Below are positions 1 through 11,490 of a stretch of DNA of 64,000 nucleotides, piece by piece. Position 1 is the stretch's first letter, and each line of letters starts with the position of its first letter. The DNA is taken from the NCBI RefSeq assembly GCF_034190915.1, contig NW_026947493.1, forward strand, positions 47,138,501 to 47,202,500. Direction: 5' to 3'. The notes under the pieces were generated by a model that searched no databases, was not told where the DNA came from, and saw nothing but the letters and a program-made list of their open reading frames with translations. The position numbers were made by a program, and so were the translations under genes. This DNA is from Cavia porcellus. Its lineage: Eukaryota > Chordata > Mammalia > Rodentia > Caviidae.

Positions 1-1729
1 AACTGACTTGGGACTTCAATTATAACTGCAAAGTTCCTTCACAGCAATACTTACTTTAGTGTTTTATTGAAAAAACAGGGAGTAGGAGATATTGGGGGGT
101 GATCTCTAGAGTTCTGCCCGTCATAGCCATCTTCTTAAGATTTCCAAGGTAATTTTGATGAGATTTAAATTATACATTTTATACTAACTTTAGAACTCAA
201 TCCTAAGTAAAAGATGAATTCATAGTACATAGAATAATTTCATTTCTTGGGGTTTTGATATTTTTACTATTCTCAAGAATCACTTTTAAAATATCAGAGG
301 TCCAAAAGTTAGTAGGTGACAGCTGGAGGTGAATAAAGTAAGTGAGTGCAAAAGTATATCTACTAAAACTTTGGTTTTTAGCACTCTAGTGAAAGATCGG
401 ACAATAAATATATGAAATGGGCTTCTCATACTTGGCTGGCTAATTGAGGGAAAGAGAACAGAGAGTCTCCTAGAGAAAATTTAGGATTTAGAAGACTAAC
501 TGGAAGGTTTTGTGGCCATTAAGACAATTTAATTAATCTCTTTTCAGGTTATCTACCACTTTTGTATTTGAACCATAGGTTGCCACTCTCTGTCTCAGCA
601 TTTTAGAAGCTAGGAAGCAATTAACCAAACAACAAGATTTGTAAAAAAAAAAGATTCTTCAAATCCCCTCAAAGTGATACCAGGCTGTTAATGGAAGCAT
701 TATGTTCCTAAATCAGAAAAAAATTATTTCAAGTTACTTGGCACTAGTCTTGCCTGAACATATTTCAACTGATTTTTGGTTGGGATACCACATGTTGAAA
801 AAGAGACAAATTAGAGAAAATTCAGAGAGTGGCAACCAACATGATAAAACATCTAGTTAAAGGTTCGTGGTGTGGCTCAGGGGATTCGCAAAGGGATATA
901 AATCTCCCCTCTCGTCAGCACTTTGGTTTTAGCACTGTCCATCTAATGGCTGTCATCACTGCTTAGATTCAGAGACCAGCATGAGAGGAACTGATAGTCG
1001 GGATGTGGTTCAGAAGGTTGAGTTCATGTGTCAAACAGCATCATGGGAAGAGCCTAAGTCACCTTTCTCCTGAAGAAGTGAAAGTTTTAAACGCAGAAAC
1101 TAAACTGGTACTTATCTTGATCTGAGCCAGTTTACTGGGAATATTCCTAATTACTTTGAGAAGTGGACTTTGCTATATTAAAATTTGGACTGAGAAATTC
1201 ATTTTCCACAGTTGTTTAATTGTACCCAAGAAGTTTTAAATCTCTTTCAAGTTTCAGTTTAAAAAAGATCGGTTTGCAAATTGATTTAACAAGAATGAGA
1301 AATAAAGCTATAGACTTCAGAGCTCAAGCTAATGGTATTTATCATTCTGTATCAATAGTAAAATTACCAGCAAGTATACAGTCATAATCAGAAGGTTACT
1401 CTGTGGTCAATATAGTGTTCTAAAATGATTCTTAAATAATCAAATATGTCCATCTACAGTTTTTGATCAAGTATGAATGACTTTCCAATTATAGTGGGAT
1501 GAGGACTGGCCTATGAGCCATCAGATGTCAATTTTTTCTTGTATCTAATGTTAACATACTGAGTGATCCCTGGTAAATAGGTAAAATGAGAAGCTAGTAA
1601 TAGATTTTCTCTGTTTATGTTTAGCTATAACATTCTTTGGTTTTATGTATATACACTAGAAGCAGCTTAAGTGGATAATTAACTGTCTTGTTTCTGTTCA
1701 CTAAAGTCCTAAGGCCTTTTATGCATATT
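1..1729. other. Unassigned AT-rich sequence, no gene seen
   Basis: I see no long reading frame, splice-like exon, RNA gene or well-preserved repeat here. The sequence is AT-rich and looks single-copy. The longest open frames are short and have no family resemblance. Confidence 0.6.
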
Positions 1730-1865
1730 AGTCAATTCAATAAACATTTGCTGAGGGCTTTCTGTGTGCAAAATTATTGTGCCAGGATGGAAGTATAGGT
1801 AGGATTATACAGGGGTAGTAATGGAGAGATACAGATATGTGTAATAGGCAGAGCAGAGAAAAATT
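1730..1865. repeat. L2-like LINE relic
   Basis: The sequence reads like the widespread L2 3' segment: an 'aataaacatttgctgagggc' core followed by 'tgtgccagga' and an A/G-rich tail. It is heavily diverged. Orientation is not asserted. Confidence 0.5.
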
Positions 1866-4800
1866 AATTTCATCTGGAAAGTCAGAGATAAATTCATGGA
1901 ATATAGTATTTGAGCTAGACTTTTAAGGATAGGTAAGTTTAGTAAACTTTGAGAACTACTGATTTTGGGTCACAGAGTTGCAAAATACCCAGTAAGCTCA
2001 CTGTTCAGCGTAACACTGAGTGGGAATCCTGTGTGGAAGGAGTGGAAAGTGAGCAGTTTCTTTGCTACTAACATAGGGACCTGCGGGTTGATGTGAATTC
2101 TGAGTACTAATGAGGCTCAATGCATTTAGAATAGGAATCGATACATAGGAATAAGCTGTTCAGGTCTTCAACAATCAGCCTATTTTCTCTATCATAAATA
2201 AGAGTCACAAGAGGAACCAATATTAGTAGAAATCCAGAAGAAAACCTAATGGAATATTTAGGATATTTTATTAAATTTGAAAGAGAATGTGGTCAGAACT
2301 GGTGAAAACAAGTGGGGGAAAAAGTCTTACTCTTTCTTTTTCTTTTTTGTCTCTGCGGCATAACATAAATCTAAAATATAGGAAAAGATTTCTTGATTTC
2401 ACATCTATAAACACACCACATAAACTTATAACACAGGAGAAGAGAATTCAGCAATGCATATATCCTTCTAGCAAACTAGCATTTCAAATATACAAGAGAA
2501 ATAAATTATGCATATTTAACATATTTAGACTAACTAGATGTGAATAATAAGAGATAGCAAAGGAAAAGAGTCCAATGTGATGTAACTCATTTCAATAAAT
2601 TCAGTTCTTTCAAAATTAAGAGGTCATTTATTTCAGATGCTTTATCTGTTGAGATCAATATTTTTCTCTTATATTTACTTAAAGGCTTCTGGTTTGTAAG
2701 TGTTTAACTAGATTAAAATATTTTGCAATGTACTGAAAAGTAAAAAGAAGCAAGATTCATTGTCATTCTTTTTTTGTCCATATTTTATAAATATGAAGCT
2801 AAGGATCCTTAGTTCCTACACATTTTCTCCTCTGAGTTTAGAACCTCATAGCTACTTCATGTATATTCTTTCTGTTTCCTCAGTTTGTAATTTACATGCA
2901 TATATAATTGATAGCCTGAACTAGAATAGTTTAAATACATTTATCTAAAATGCATTTTGAACTTTACTGATTTAAAATGTACTATAGGCATTTTTACGGT
3001 CATTTTGTATTTGACTTTCTAGCTTTTTAATGTCTGTGTATTGCTGGGATTGAACTATTCCCCTGTTTAAATTTTCTCTTCTTTTTACTTTTATATACAC
3101 TTCTTCAGTAAATAGCATTGCATGGTATGCACATTTCAAATTTCAATAACTATTACTATCCAAATCACTTTCCACAAAATTTGTACTAGCTTGCCCTCCC
3201 ACGGTATATGAGAATATATTTTCCCCACAGTTTGCTGGCACTGGCTGCTAGCAATCATTTTAATCATGACAATCTGCTGAGGGAAAATCATATTTGTTTT
3301 ACTTTGCAATAAAGAATTGGATGAATTAAATTTGTCTGCTATATTTCTGAAATGCACATATGATCTAGAGTTAAGAATAAAAATGATAGCTGCTTAGTTA
3401 GAACCAAACACCATTTTACTGTTCACATTCTTAATCTCACATTCCAAGCAACTTCTATGTGCCAGGATGTTAATTTACTTAAATGTTTCAAACCTTAAAC
3501 TCATTTTTTTTTCTACTTCTGCAAGGAAACTAGGTAAGAAATAAGTAATTTTGCTTGTTTGAAAAAATTGAAGCTGTTGTTTTCACCATCTTTATTACTG
3601 GAAATAATCTTAATTTTTATTGCCCCGTATAACAAGTTATCTTTTAAATTTTGAAATCTCTACAAAACACCCATATTTATGGTTTTGAAAAGTTTCTGAC
3701 TGATGTTAACTTATTTGAGCTATTTCATTAGACTTCTTATAAATTAAAACCATTTGTTTCTTTAGAATCAGGTCTTGGTGGATAAGAAACTGAAATGAGA
3801 TGCTCTTTTCTCAATCAAACAAGCAAATTCCTCTGAAGGCCTAGTCATAAAACCCATCACGGAAATAATTCTTGTCTTACAATCAGGTCAGAAATGATAA
3901 CTGAAACCATGGAATCCTTCAGATAAGCTACCTGTGTAATCAGGGGAAATAGCTGAAAGCCTAATAGAAGGCTTTGTGTTGGAGGACAGTGATTGAAGTT
4001 CAAAAGGCTTAGCAGAGGTCAAGTTGGCAATGTCAGGTATTTCCCCAAGTTTACTTCATTCAATTAAGTTAAAACAATCTGCTCCTGTGAAAGAGTTAGT
4101 GGCTTTCCTTACACTGGAGGGGCCCAGGCAAAGGGATGCTTGGTTTTCTCTGTACCGTAACCAAGTCTGGAATGATTTTAAAAAGAGAGATTGAAATCAG
4201 TTTTTGTGAACTTTCTGTGAGAGAACATAGATGCAATATAATGATTGCAAATCTTGTGAATTTTACCAGGTGCGTTTTAAGTGGATGAAAGATGTATTTA
4301 TCTGTATATATTAGCCAACTGTCAGTAGCCAAATTCATTTCAAACTTATGTTGTTTCTAGATGGGAGGACCATTCCTGGGTCTGTCCCATTAACTGAGCT
4401 GGTTTTCTTCCTGTTTAGTCTAAACCTCTGTCGATTGCCTTGACCCTTGCCCAACTGAGGAACACAAATACTCTGGGTTGGGGGCTTTCTTGGAAGTTCT
4501 TGTATTCTTAGTTGAATGCTGCTTAATGTGGGCAGATTTTAGGGTTCAAACATAAACGTGTCTAATGTTCCTTTTTTAAAAAGTAATTTTCACATGGTTA
4601 GAATTTTCCTGGAATGTAGTGTTTTTTTTGAAATGTACCATTTATTTCTAGGTTGTAATAATTATTTTATAAACATGAGTGAATGTTGTGGAGGACTAGA
4701 AATGGGACATACCCTAACTGCAGCAAATGATCAGATTACAGAGATAAACTGATATATGAGAGGTTCCGGAATACTGAGTAATTACTGCACATACCTCCAG
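1866..4800. other. Unassigned AT-rich sequence
   Basis: No coding region or clear mobile element is visible. Open frames (for example an 86-codon one at 2287-2547 and an 80-codon one at 4096-4338 on the minus strand) are compositionally ordinary and match no family I know. Confidence 0.6.
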
Positions 4801-4803
4801 GAA

Positions 4804-4806
<3 letters not shown>

Positions 4807-4842
<36 letters not shown>
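4807..4842. repeat. (CA)18 microsatellite
   Basis: This is an uninterrupted CA dinucleotide run of about 36 bases. It is probably length-polymorphic. Confidence 0.97.
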
Positions 4843-4844
<2 letters not shown>

Positions 4845-5034
4845 ACATTAACATCCTGTGTATTTATATGTGTGATTATATAGATTTTAATTATAAAGGT
4901 TTATGAGATAAAATATCTGTTTTGTTAGCATGATATATTATTATCAGTGTTTTTGTTACAGATATGTTTGTAAAAGTCTACAATTTAATTAGTCAGACAC
5001 TGGGCAAAGCAAATGTGAACAAAGTGGTTTTCTT

Positions 5035-5170
5035 CAGTACTTCCTAAACCTGGCTAGTTGTTATGTCTGTGTAGATCTACTGAGACCTACTGAATCAGAA
5101 TCTCTAAAATTGAGATCTAGCAATTTGTGGTCTTATAAGGTCTCCTGTTAATTATAACAGCCCGCTTTGT
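5035..5170 (+). mobile_element. MER5A-like hAT-Charlie relic
   Basis: The segment contains 'gacctactgaatcagaatct', the internal core typical of MER5A non-autonomous hAT elements. It is followed by the expected 'agcaattt..gt' and 'taaca' downstream blocks. The terminal inverted repeats have decayed. Confidence 0.7.
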
Positions 5171-5289
5171 TAACCATTAAAAAGTCAGTCCAGAATGGCA
5201 TGTCATTGTGTTCTAACAAGTTTGATGTTGAGGGAATTGGGCAATTTATCAAGAAAGCAGTAATGGCTGATTTTGTAATGCATCTAAAC

Positions 5290-5440
5290 ACTGTAGTCAC
5301 AAAATTGTCTTATTGAAGCTTTTCATACTCTCCTGACTTTCTTATTGTTGGCTCCATTTTACAGATGAGGAAATGGCAACTGTTAAAGTGACCCACATTA
5401 TAAATTTAATTGACAGGAAAACCAGGATTCTGTCTCAATT
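5290..5440 (-). repeat. MIR SINE relic
   Basis: On the minus strand this gives the MIR core. The plus strand shows 'ttttacagatgaggaaa', the reverse complement of the MIR 'tttcctcatctgtaaaa' block, followed by a degraded 'aagtgaccca' region. Confidence 0.7.
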
Positions 5441-7390
5441 CTTTAGGATGAATATTCAGGCTTCTAGTACATCCAAGGCTTATAGTAGCTCTGAAGCAAA
5501 AATTATGAAAGTTCTTCTCTAGTAAGATTTGTCTTTCTGTCATCCTCAAATAACCTTTGAGGTAAGCATGATTTCAGTGTAGATCCCATTTACTGAGTAG
5601 GTATATCCAAATATTCATAGTGAACGGTTGGTTAGGCCACAGAAGCATGGCTTCTATCCTCAGGTTCTAATTACCAAGATGGGATTTACTACATGGGCAA
5701 CAGTAGAAAGCAAAAAGTATAATGTGAATTTCTTGTGCAATATCAGTTCAAAGAAAATCGTCTTGGGGTACATTTTTTCATGAAGACTCTAGGAAAAGCA
5801 GGACTTGAATTTAGGTGTTGCAGATGGGGATTTAGAAAATTCAGGGGAAAACATTCCAGGTGTGGGAAAGACAAGACAAAGGAGTCTGTGCTTGTGTGCA
5901 TGTGCATGCAAAGTTAGCTATTCTTAGAGCTCAAGAGGAGGTTAGAGTTTCTGGGTGATGAGCAGGTAAGGAAGATAAGGCTATGCGCCCTTTAGGGTGG
6001 CCAGACTCCACAAGCTGCTGCAATTGTCAAGTTTAAAGGTGCCTTTCTGGGTCATTGCCTTTTCCTCCACACATTGTTCATTATTCTCTCATCATGTGCT
6101 CCCAGCTCCCAGAAAATGCTTTGACCTAATGCTCCAAAAGCCTCTGTCATTGTCCAGAATCAAATTAAACACAGTGTCTGTGACCCTGCACTGAGACACA
6201 CTCAGGATTTGGGATGTCGAAAGACACAAAAGCCTCAGCACAATAGACAGAGAAGCAGCAGGTTCCTGGAATATGACTAATTTTTCTCAGGCTGTTTAGT
6301 AACAGGTGGTATTTATCTAAGCAGACTGCCCTGGGCAGCTGGCTGATGGGTTCTTCCAGCTGGACATCTTCTCCCCATTTAGTTGGACCACACCTGCTTC
6401 AGACAGCAAACAAGAGCCTTTCTCATCTCCAGTATCTGCGTGTGGGGGTTGGGGGTGAATATCAGCCACTCAGCTTCCAGCTGTAGTCTGATAATGTCTG
6501 AGGATCCCATCTGGCCTCCTACCAGAAAAAAAGTTAGGTTTTAGGTTTAGAGGTGGGCTCCCTCCACCCATCTAGTTGTTTTGTCCTGCTGTGCGCTTTC
6601 TTTTAAGAAAAAGATTTCATCATCAGCTGCTATCATGTGATCTGACTTATCTCCCATTAAAATTTCCTTTCCTTGAAACATGCACTGACATGAGGGTACC
6701 TGTCTCTTCAAGCTTTATTGTTCTGAATTAAAGAATAGTACAATAGTCTCATGAAAGATTAATCACTTCCTGTAAGCATCTTGTACCTGAAGACAGGCAA
6801 TTACTGAAATATGTCCAAAAGAAAACAAGAAAGGATGTTAAGATGTGTTGCCCAGGTATTTTTTGGCAGTGTGACTATAAAACTTGTTTGGGTGCCAAAT
6901 TTTTTGGAGCCAAAAAGAACTTTTGTGCTGAGTTAATGGATCATAGTTTGTTTTGTACACGAGGAGCAATGTTTTCTTTGTAATGATAGCCAAAACTTTG
7001 ACATTGCACAGGTATTTCTCTTGAGGCTGGACAAGTGTATACATTCTTATTTATTTCCTTGTGTAACTTGAATGATGAATCATTCATTTGTACCAAATTC
7101 CAGTTCTTGTACTTTAGAGAATCCTGTCTCTCCAATGCTCGGCCTGACAGACAATACTCTGTTCAATACATAGTTGAGGACCAGCAATATTTATTTTACA
7201 GGTGTCAAAGAGTTTAGTAAAAAGATGGTTCTAAGAACTGCCATAAGCTCAGTCCTGAAAGCCTAGAAATTAGTAGATTTCTAGTTTTATCATCACTTTC
7301 ACTCAGAACTTTCCATTTCTTAACTGTCTTTTAGGCTTTGTGCTAAAGACTGTTAGAAGCTAGGAATTGCTGGCAAGAGAAATAGTAATA
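5441..7390. other. Unassigned sequence
   Basis: No gene is recognised. The interval 6300-6660 is less AT-rich than its surroundings and could be a conserved non-coding block, but nothing in one sequence can show that. Open frames of 60-68 codons here look random. Confidence 0.55.
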
Positions 7391-7394
7391 TAAC

Positions 7395-7530
7395 AACTTT
7401 AACAAAAGTCACATTTATTAAACATTTGTAATATTCTAGGCACTTTAGTATTAGCATATGCTAATTTTTCATCTATAATTATTGCAGCTTTTCAGTTGTA
7501 TACATTGAACATGCAGTGTGACACAACTTT
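7395..7530 (-). repeat. MIR SINE relic
   Basis: The plus strand reads 'tttattaaacatttgtaata..ctaggcac', the reverse complement of the MIR 3' end. The continuation is diverged. Confidence 0.6.
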
Positions 7531-7879
7531 GTGTAACTTACTGAAAGCTAGTAAATAATGGAAGTAAGAATGAATAGGACTACCAAAAGAAAGATAAAAT
7601 GTGTGGAGTGCTCTACAGCTCAGCAAATGTTAGGAGGCAGGCTAGGAGATAAGAGGGACCCTTGATTCAGTACAGTGAGAATCAGGAAAGAGTTTCACGA
7701 GGAGTTGGTGATGTCTAAGCCTGGAATCTGGAACCTGTTTTCCAGGCCTGGTTTGAGTTTTTTCCATGTTCTTTGCCACTCAAAGGGATGACTGTACTCA
7801 CTTTGCAACATCTCTTTGACTTATACCCAACTAGTTACCTCAAACTGTGTCAATGGCAAGGACTGGAGCTTCAGTCATA

Positions 7880-8040
7880 ATAAGATTTGAATCTTGTCTT
7901 TTCCAGTTGCAAAGCTGTGTAACATTGGGCAAGTTACTGAATGGCCTTAATTACATTCATTTCTTAGTTTTAATGGCTAATTGAGATTATATATATAAAT
8001 CCCACAGAGGGAGCTCAATAAATGCTAATTTTATTTTTCT
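7880..8040 (+). repeat. MIR SINE relic
   Basis: The MIR order is recognisable. A 'gctgtgtaac.ttgggcaag' block is followed by 'ttactgaatggcc' and, at the end, 'gctcaataaatgctaat', the usual MIR 3' terminus. Confidence 0.8.
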
Positions 8041-8384
8041 CATGATGCCCTTTATCCCTATGTATTTCCATATTATATTATGTTTCCTAAAAAGATGATT
8101 AATATAGTTTTTTTATTTTATTTTTATGGAAGTGAAGAAATAAATGAAAATGTCTGTATTATTACTAATGATATATATGAAATCTTCCCATAATATTTTT
8201 CTCTTCCCCTTTTTTCTCCCTCCTTACTCCTACCCACTCTGCTTTGCTGAAGTTCTTCTTCCTTTTCTGGTGTTAGCTGAAAGAATGTCATCTCCAAAGA
8301 GTTTTTCCTTGGCCAGTGTAGGTCCCCTCTCTGCTTTTATAGCACATTGAGCAATAGGAACTACATGTGCCGGGAAGCTTTATT

Positions 8385-8765
8385 ATTATCATTTTATTGA
8401 AATGAAGTACATATGATATAAAATTAGCCATTTAGAGTAACAATTGGATGATATTTACTACATTCACAATGTTGTACAACCACCACTTTTATTTAGTTCC
8501 AAATATTTTCATTTGTTCAAAAGAAAACATCATGTCTTTTGAGCAGTCTTCCATCCATCAGCCCTTGGTAATCTCCAATATGTTTTCTGTCTCTTTGGAT
8601 TTACTCATTTTGGAAATGTTGTATAAATGGAATCATATGATATGTGAACTTTGTGTCTGGCTTCTTTTACTTAGCATAGTACTTTTAAGATTTTACAGTG
8701 TAGCATGTATAGTGCTTCATTCCTTGTAATGACTGAATAATATTCCATTATAAGTATATAGTAGA
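8385..8765 (-). mobile_element. Ancient L1 3'-end relic
   Basis: The plus strand matches the antisense of an old mammalian L1 3' region. Landmarks are 'tataaatggaatcatatgat', 'ttacttagcatagt' and 'gaataatattccatt'. It is non-coding and strongly diverged. A similar relic lies at 36780-37420. Confidence 0.8.
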
Positions 8766-9536
8766 TATGAATCTTTATTATTTTTCTTATGCCAGAAGGT
8801 TACCAAGTTAAACCTAAAGGCAGACTCAGAGGCTGGAGTTGTCTGTACTTAAAACAAGCCCAATTACCAGCAGGTCTTGAAAACTTTAATTCAGGATAAA
8901 AAGATGTCAGGGGTGGTACATATTAAATCTGTTTCGTAAAGACAGTTTTAGTTGTGTGAAAAGAAAACAATATATAATTATCTGACTGTGGGATGTCCCA
9001 ATAGCAGTTAGGTAAGAAACAAAACTTTATTACTCTTCACCTAACTCCCAAGAGTGTGTCAAAAAATGCCCTGGGTTAATTCTTACAAACTGGGCTTCCT
9101 GTGATTTCACAGTCCCCCATCTAGACTCTTCAGACTGTACTTTGTTGTTGTTGATTTCACTTAAACCTATTTAGGTGATTATAATGGTCAGCTCACACGT
9201 AGGACCACTGCTCCAGAATAAGGCATCGTGCTTATATTCATCCACAGCCAGAGACCAGACTCTCTTGCTCTTAAACTTCTGTGACATTTTTGTCTAACTT
9301 GTACTGACTCATGTTGTGGCCTGTTCTTTTGGTACAAGATTTATTTCCTATTGCCTATCATGGTGCCTGGTGTATATGTGTGAACATAATCAATTTGTGA
9401 ACAGTAAGTGCAAAAACAGAGAAATATTTTAAATAAAATACTTTTCAAAAATAGAATAAATCTGTACACTTTTTATCAAACAATACTTTGTTGTACTGTC
9501 AGAAATCCCAAATAATCTATCACCACCACCACCATC

Positions 9537-9576
<40 letters not shown>

Positions 9577-9926
9577 GCTTTGCAATGATATATGTAAATT
9601 AAGCCTTACTAAACTGTTGTCAGATTTTATAGGATCTGCTGGTTCAAAGGACTACTAACTCCAAACCAGAGGCTTCAGTTTGCATTTTAAAGAGCACTAG
9701 CATACTGGAGTTAGGAGCACTGATGCTAACAACTGTCTTCAGGATGTGGGAAACTCAGATTCTGATGTACTGAATAGGGTTACGCATGGAAGGCAACATG
9801 CTAGGGACTGAAAGCAGCTGCAATTTGGGGAGGATTTAGATTGGCCTATTGTGTGTTCATTCGTTCATTGAGGAACTGGTAATTTAAACAGAAGTAAGTC
9901 TTGCAAACATTAAAAGCTAATTAACT
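8766..9926. other. Unassigned sequence with a GA microsatellite
   Basis: No gene is seen. The interval holds an AG/GA run at 9542-9572 and possibly a very degraded MER5-type piece near 9640-9790, judged only from a weak 'attctgatgtactgaat' match. Confidence 0.5.
9542..9572. repeat. (GA)n microsatellite
   Basis: This is a run of about 15 GA units. It is preceded by a short ACC-rich stretch at about 9522-9535. Confidence 0.95.
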
Positions 9927-10020
9927 GGACTGGGGATGTGGCTGAGGGCTGGAGCACTTTGCCTAGCATGCACAAAGCTCTGAGTTCAATCTCTAGCACT
10001 GTGAAACAAAACAAAAACAA
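9927..10020 (+). mobile_element. ID-type tRNA-derived SINE, old copy
   Basis: The copy begins 'ggactggggatgtggctgag', a degraded form of the ID head with the pol III A box. It continues through 'cctagcatgcacaaagctctgagttcaatc' (B box) and ends in an A-rich 'aaacaaaacaaaaac' tail. It is more diverged than the copies at 20438 and 27842, so older or from another subfamily. Confidence 0.85.
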
Positions 10021-11299
10021 AGCTCCAGGATTGTATCTTTTGAGTTCTACAGAGGAGGAGAGTTTAGGAAGAAGTGAATACTTGGCTTGAGGATTATCAG
10101 AGAAAGCATAAACAGAAAAAGCAGGGATTTGATCTGTTTTTGAAGATGTGCAGTACTTTTATCTAAGGAGAAGACAATGAAGGCTGTCTCCCTCCAGGTG
10201 ACAAACTGTCTGAGTTAGGCTAATGAGTTTGCCTATTGCATTTGACTCTGAGAAAGCCTATTGTTTCAGCAAGTAGAAAACAAAAAGTGTAGCAGGTTAG
10301 GGAGCCAGTGCATCTAAGGAAGGGAATGAATTTCCTTAAGAAAACAGAACTGAAATCTCAATTGGAAATTACAGCCAACCCAATCTGAAGATGGCTGTTT
10401 ACTGTTGAGGGAAGCTGGGGGGGGGGGAATGAATCTTTGAAAATTGAGGTCTTAAAGGTAGGTATGGGATGTCTTTGATAATGGCCTTAAACTTTTAAAA
10501 ATTCTTTTTAAATAAAACACAAGAGTAACTATAAAGTCTACCTTTGCTGAAATTTAATCTTTCTTTCTTGATTTGTGGCTGTGAATCTCTCATTGATAAG
10601 TTGTCTGTCCAAAGAATCTAACTTCATAGTCTTTATCAAACATATACATTTGTACCACAACTTGGGTGCTTTCAGCTCATACTTTCCAGGTATTCATTCA
10701 CTTTCTTCTGGTGTAAAGAGGAAAGTATTCTGCCTAGATGAGAAGAATTTCATTTGAATTTTTTCCATTTGAGTACTATGCTTGCTTTACCGTGATATTT
10801 TCACTTACAGCTCTGTGTAGTCTCCATGTAAGTTAAGAAAATATCTTTAAGTGAGCACTTGTTGCAACCCCAGAATTCATCTAGCCCAAGGGCAATAGAA
10901 ACACAAGATACTCGTATTCTAGAAGCATATCACTTTATAGCTAGTTAAACAGTGATCATAACTATATTTATATAGTTAATAACTATATTTGACTTTTGTG
11001 ATTCCCCAGGAACATTTCTATGATATTCTCTATGTTCAAATTAGAGGTACCCATATGATATTATGTTTTATAGAAGCCTTGATACTAATTTCTTCCTTAC
11101 CTACCATGGGAACCTAAAAAGACCATAGGCAAAGGGGAGCAATAGTCCCAGAGCAGAGTGACTTGGGAAATAGTCCCATGAGGATTAAGTGACAAATGTT
11201 GTCAGAACCCATTTCATGATTTTAAAGGCCTTTGCCAGTGCCGTGTCACTCTGGAATGTTAAAAAGTGCCAGCTTTGGACATGTGATCCACGTGGTCTT
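10021..11299. other. Unassigned sequence
   Basis: No gene or well-preserved repeat is visible. A run of nine G occurs near 10420. Confidence 0.55.
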
Positions 11300-11490
11300 G
11301 AGATTTGAACCACGTCTGTTTTTACCTGGCACAGTGTAACCTGGGACAAGTTAGTCAGCCTTTACAAACTTCAATTTTTAGAGCTGCAGTTGGGAATAAA
11401 ATATATTAAGAACTTCTTAGGCTTAAAGAGTATTAAATGAAAGAATGTGCTTTTGCACAGAGTAAGCTCTTAGTGAATGGCAGCTTATTA
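11300..11490 (+). repeat. MIR SINE relic
   Basis: Landmarks in order are 'acctgggacaagtta', then 'agtattaaatgaaagaat', then 'gcacagagtaagctcttagt'. This matches the sense-strand MIR layout at high divergence. Confidence 0.7.
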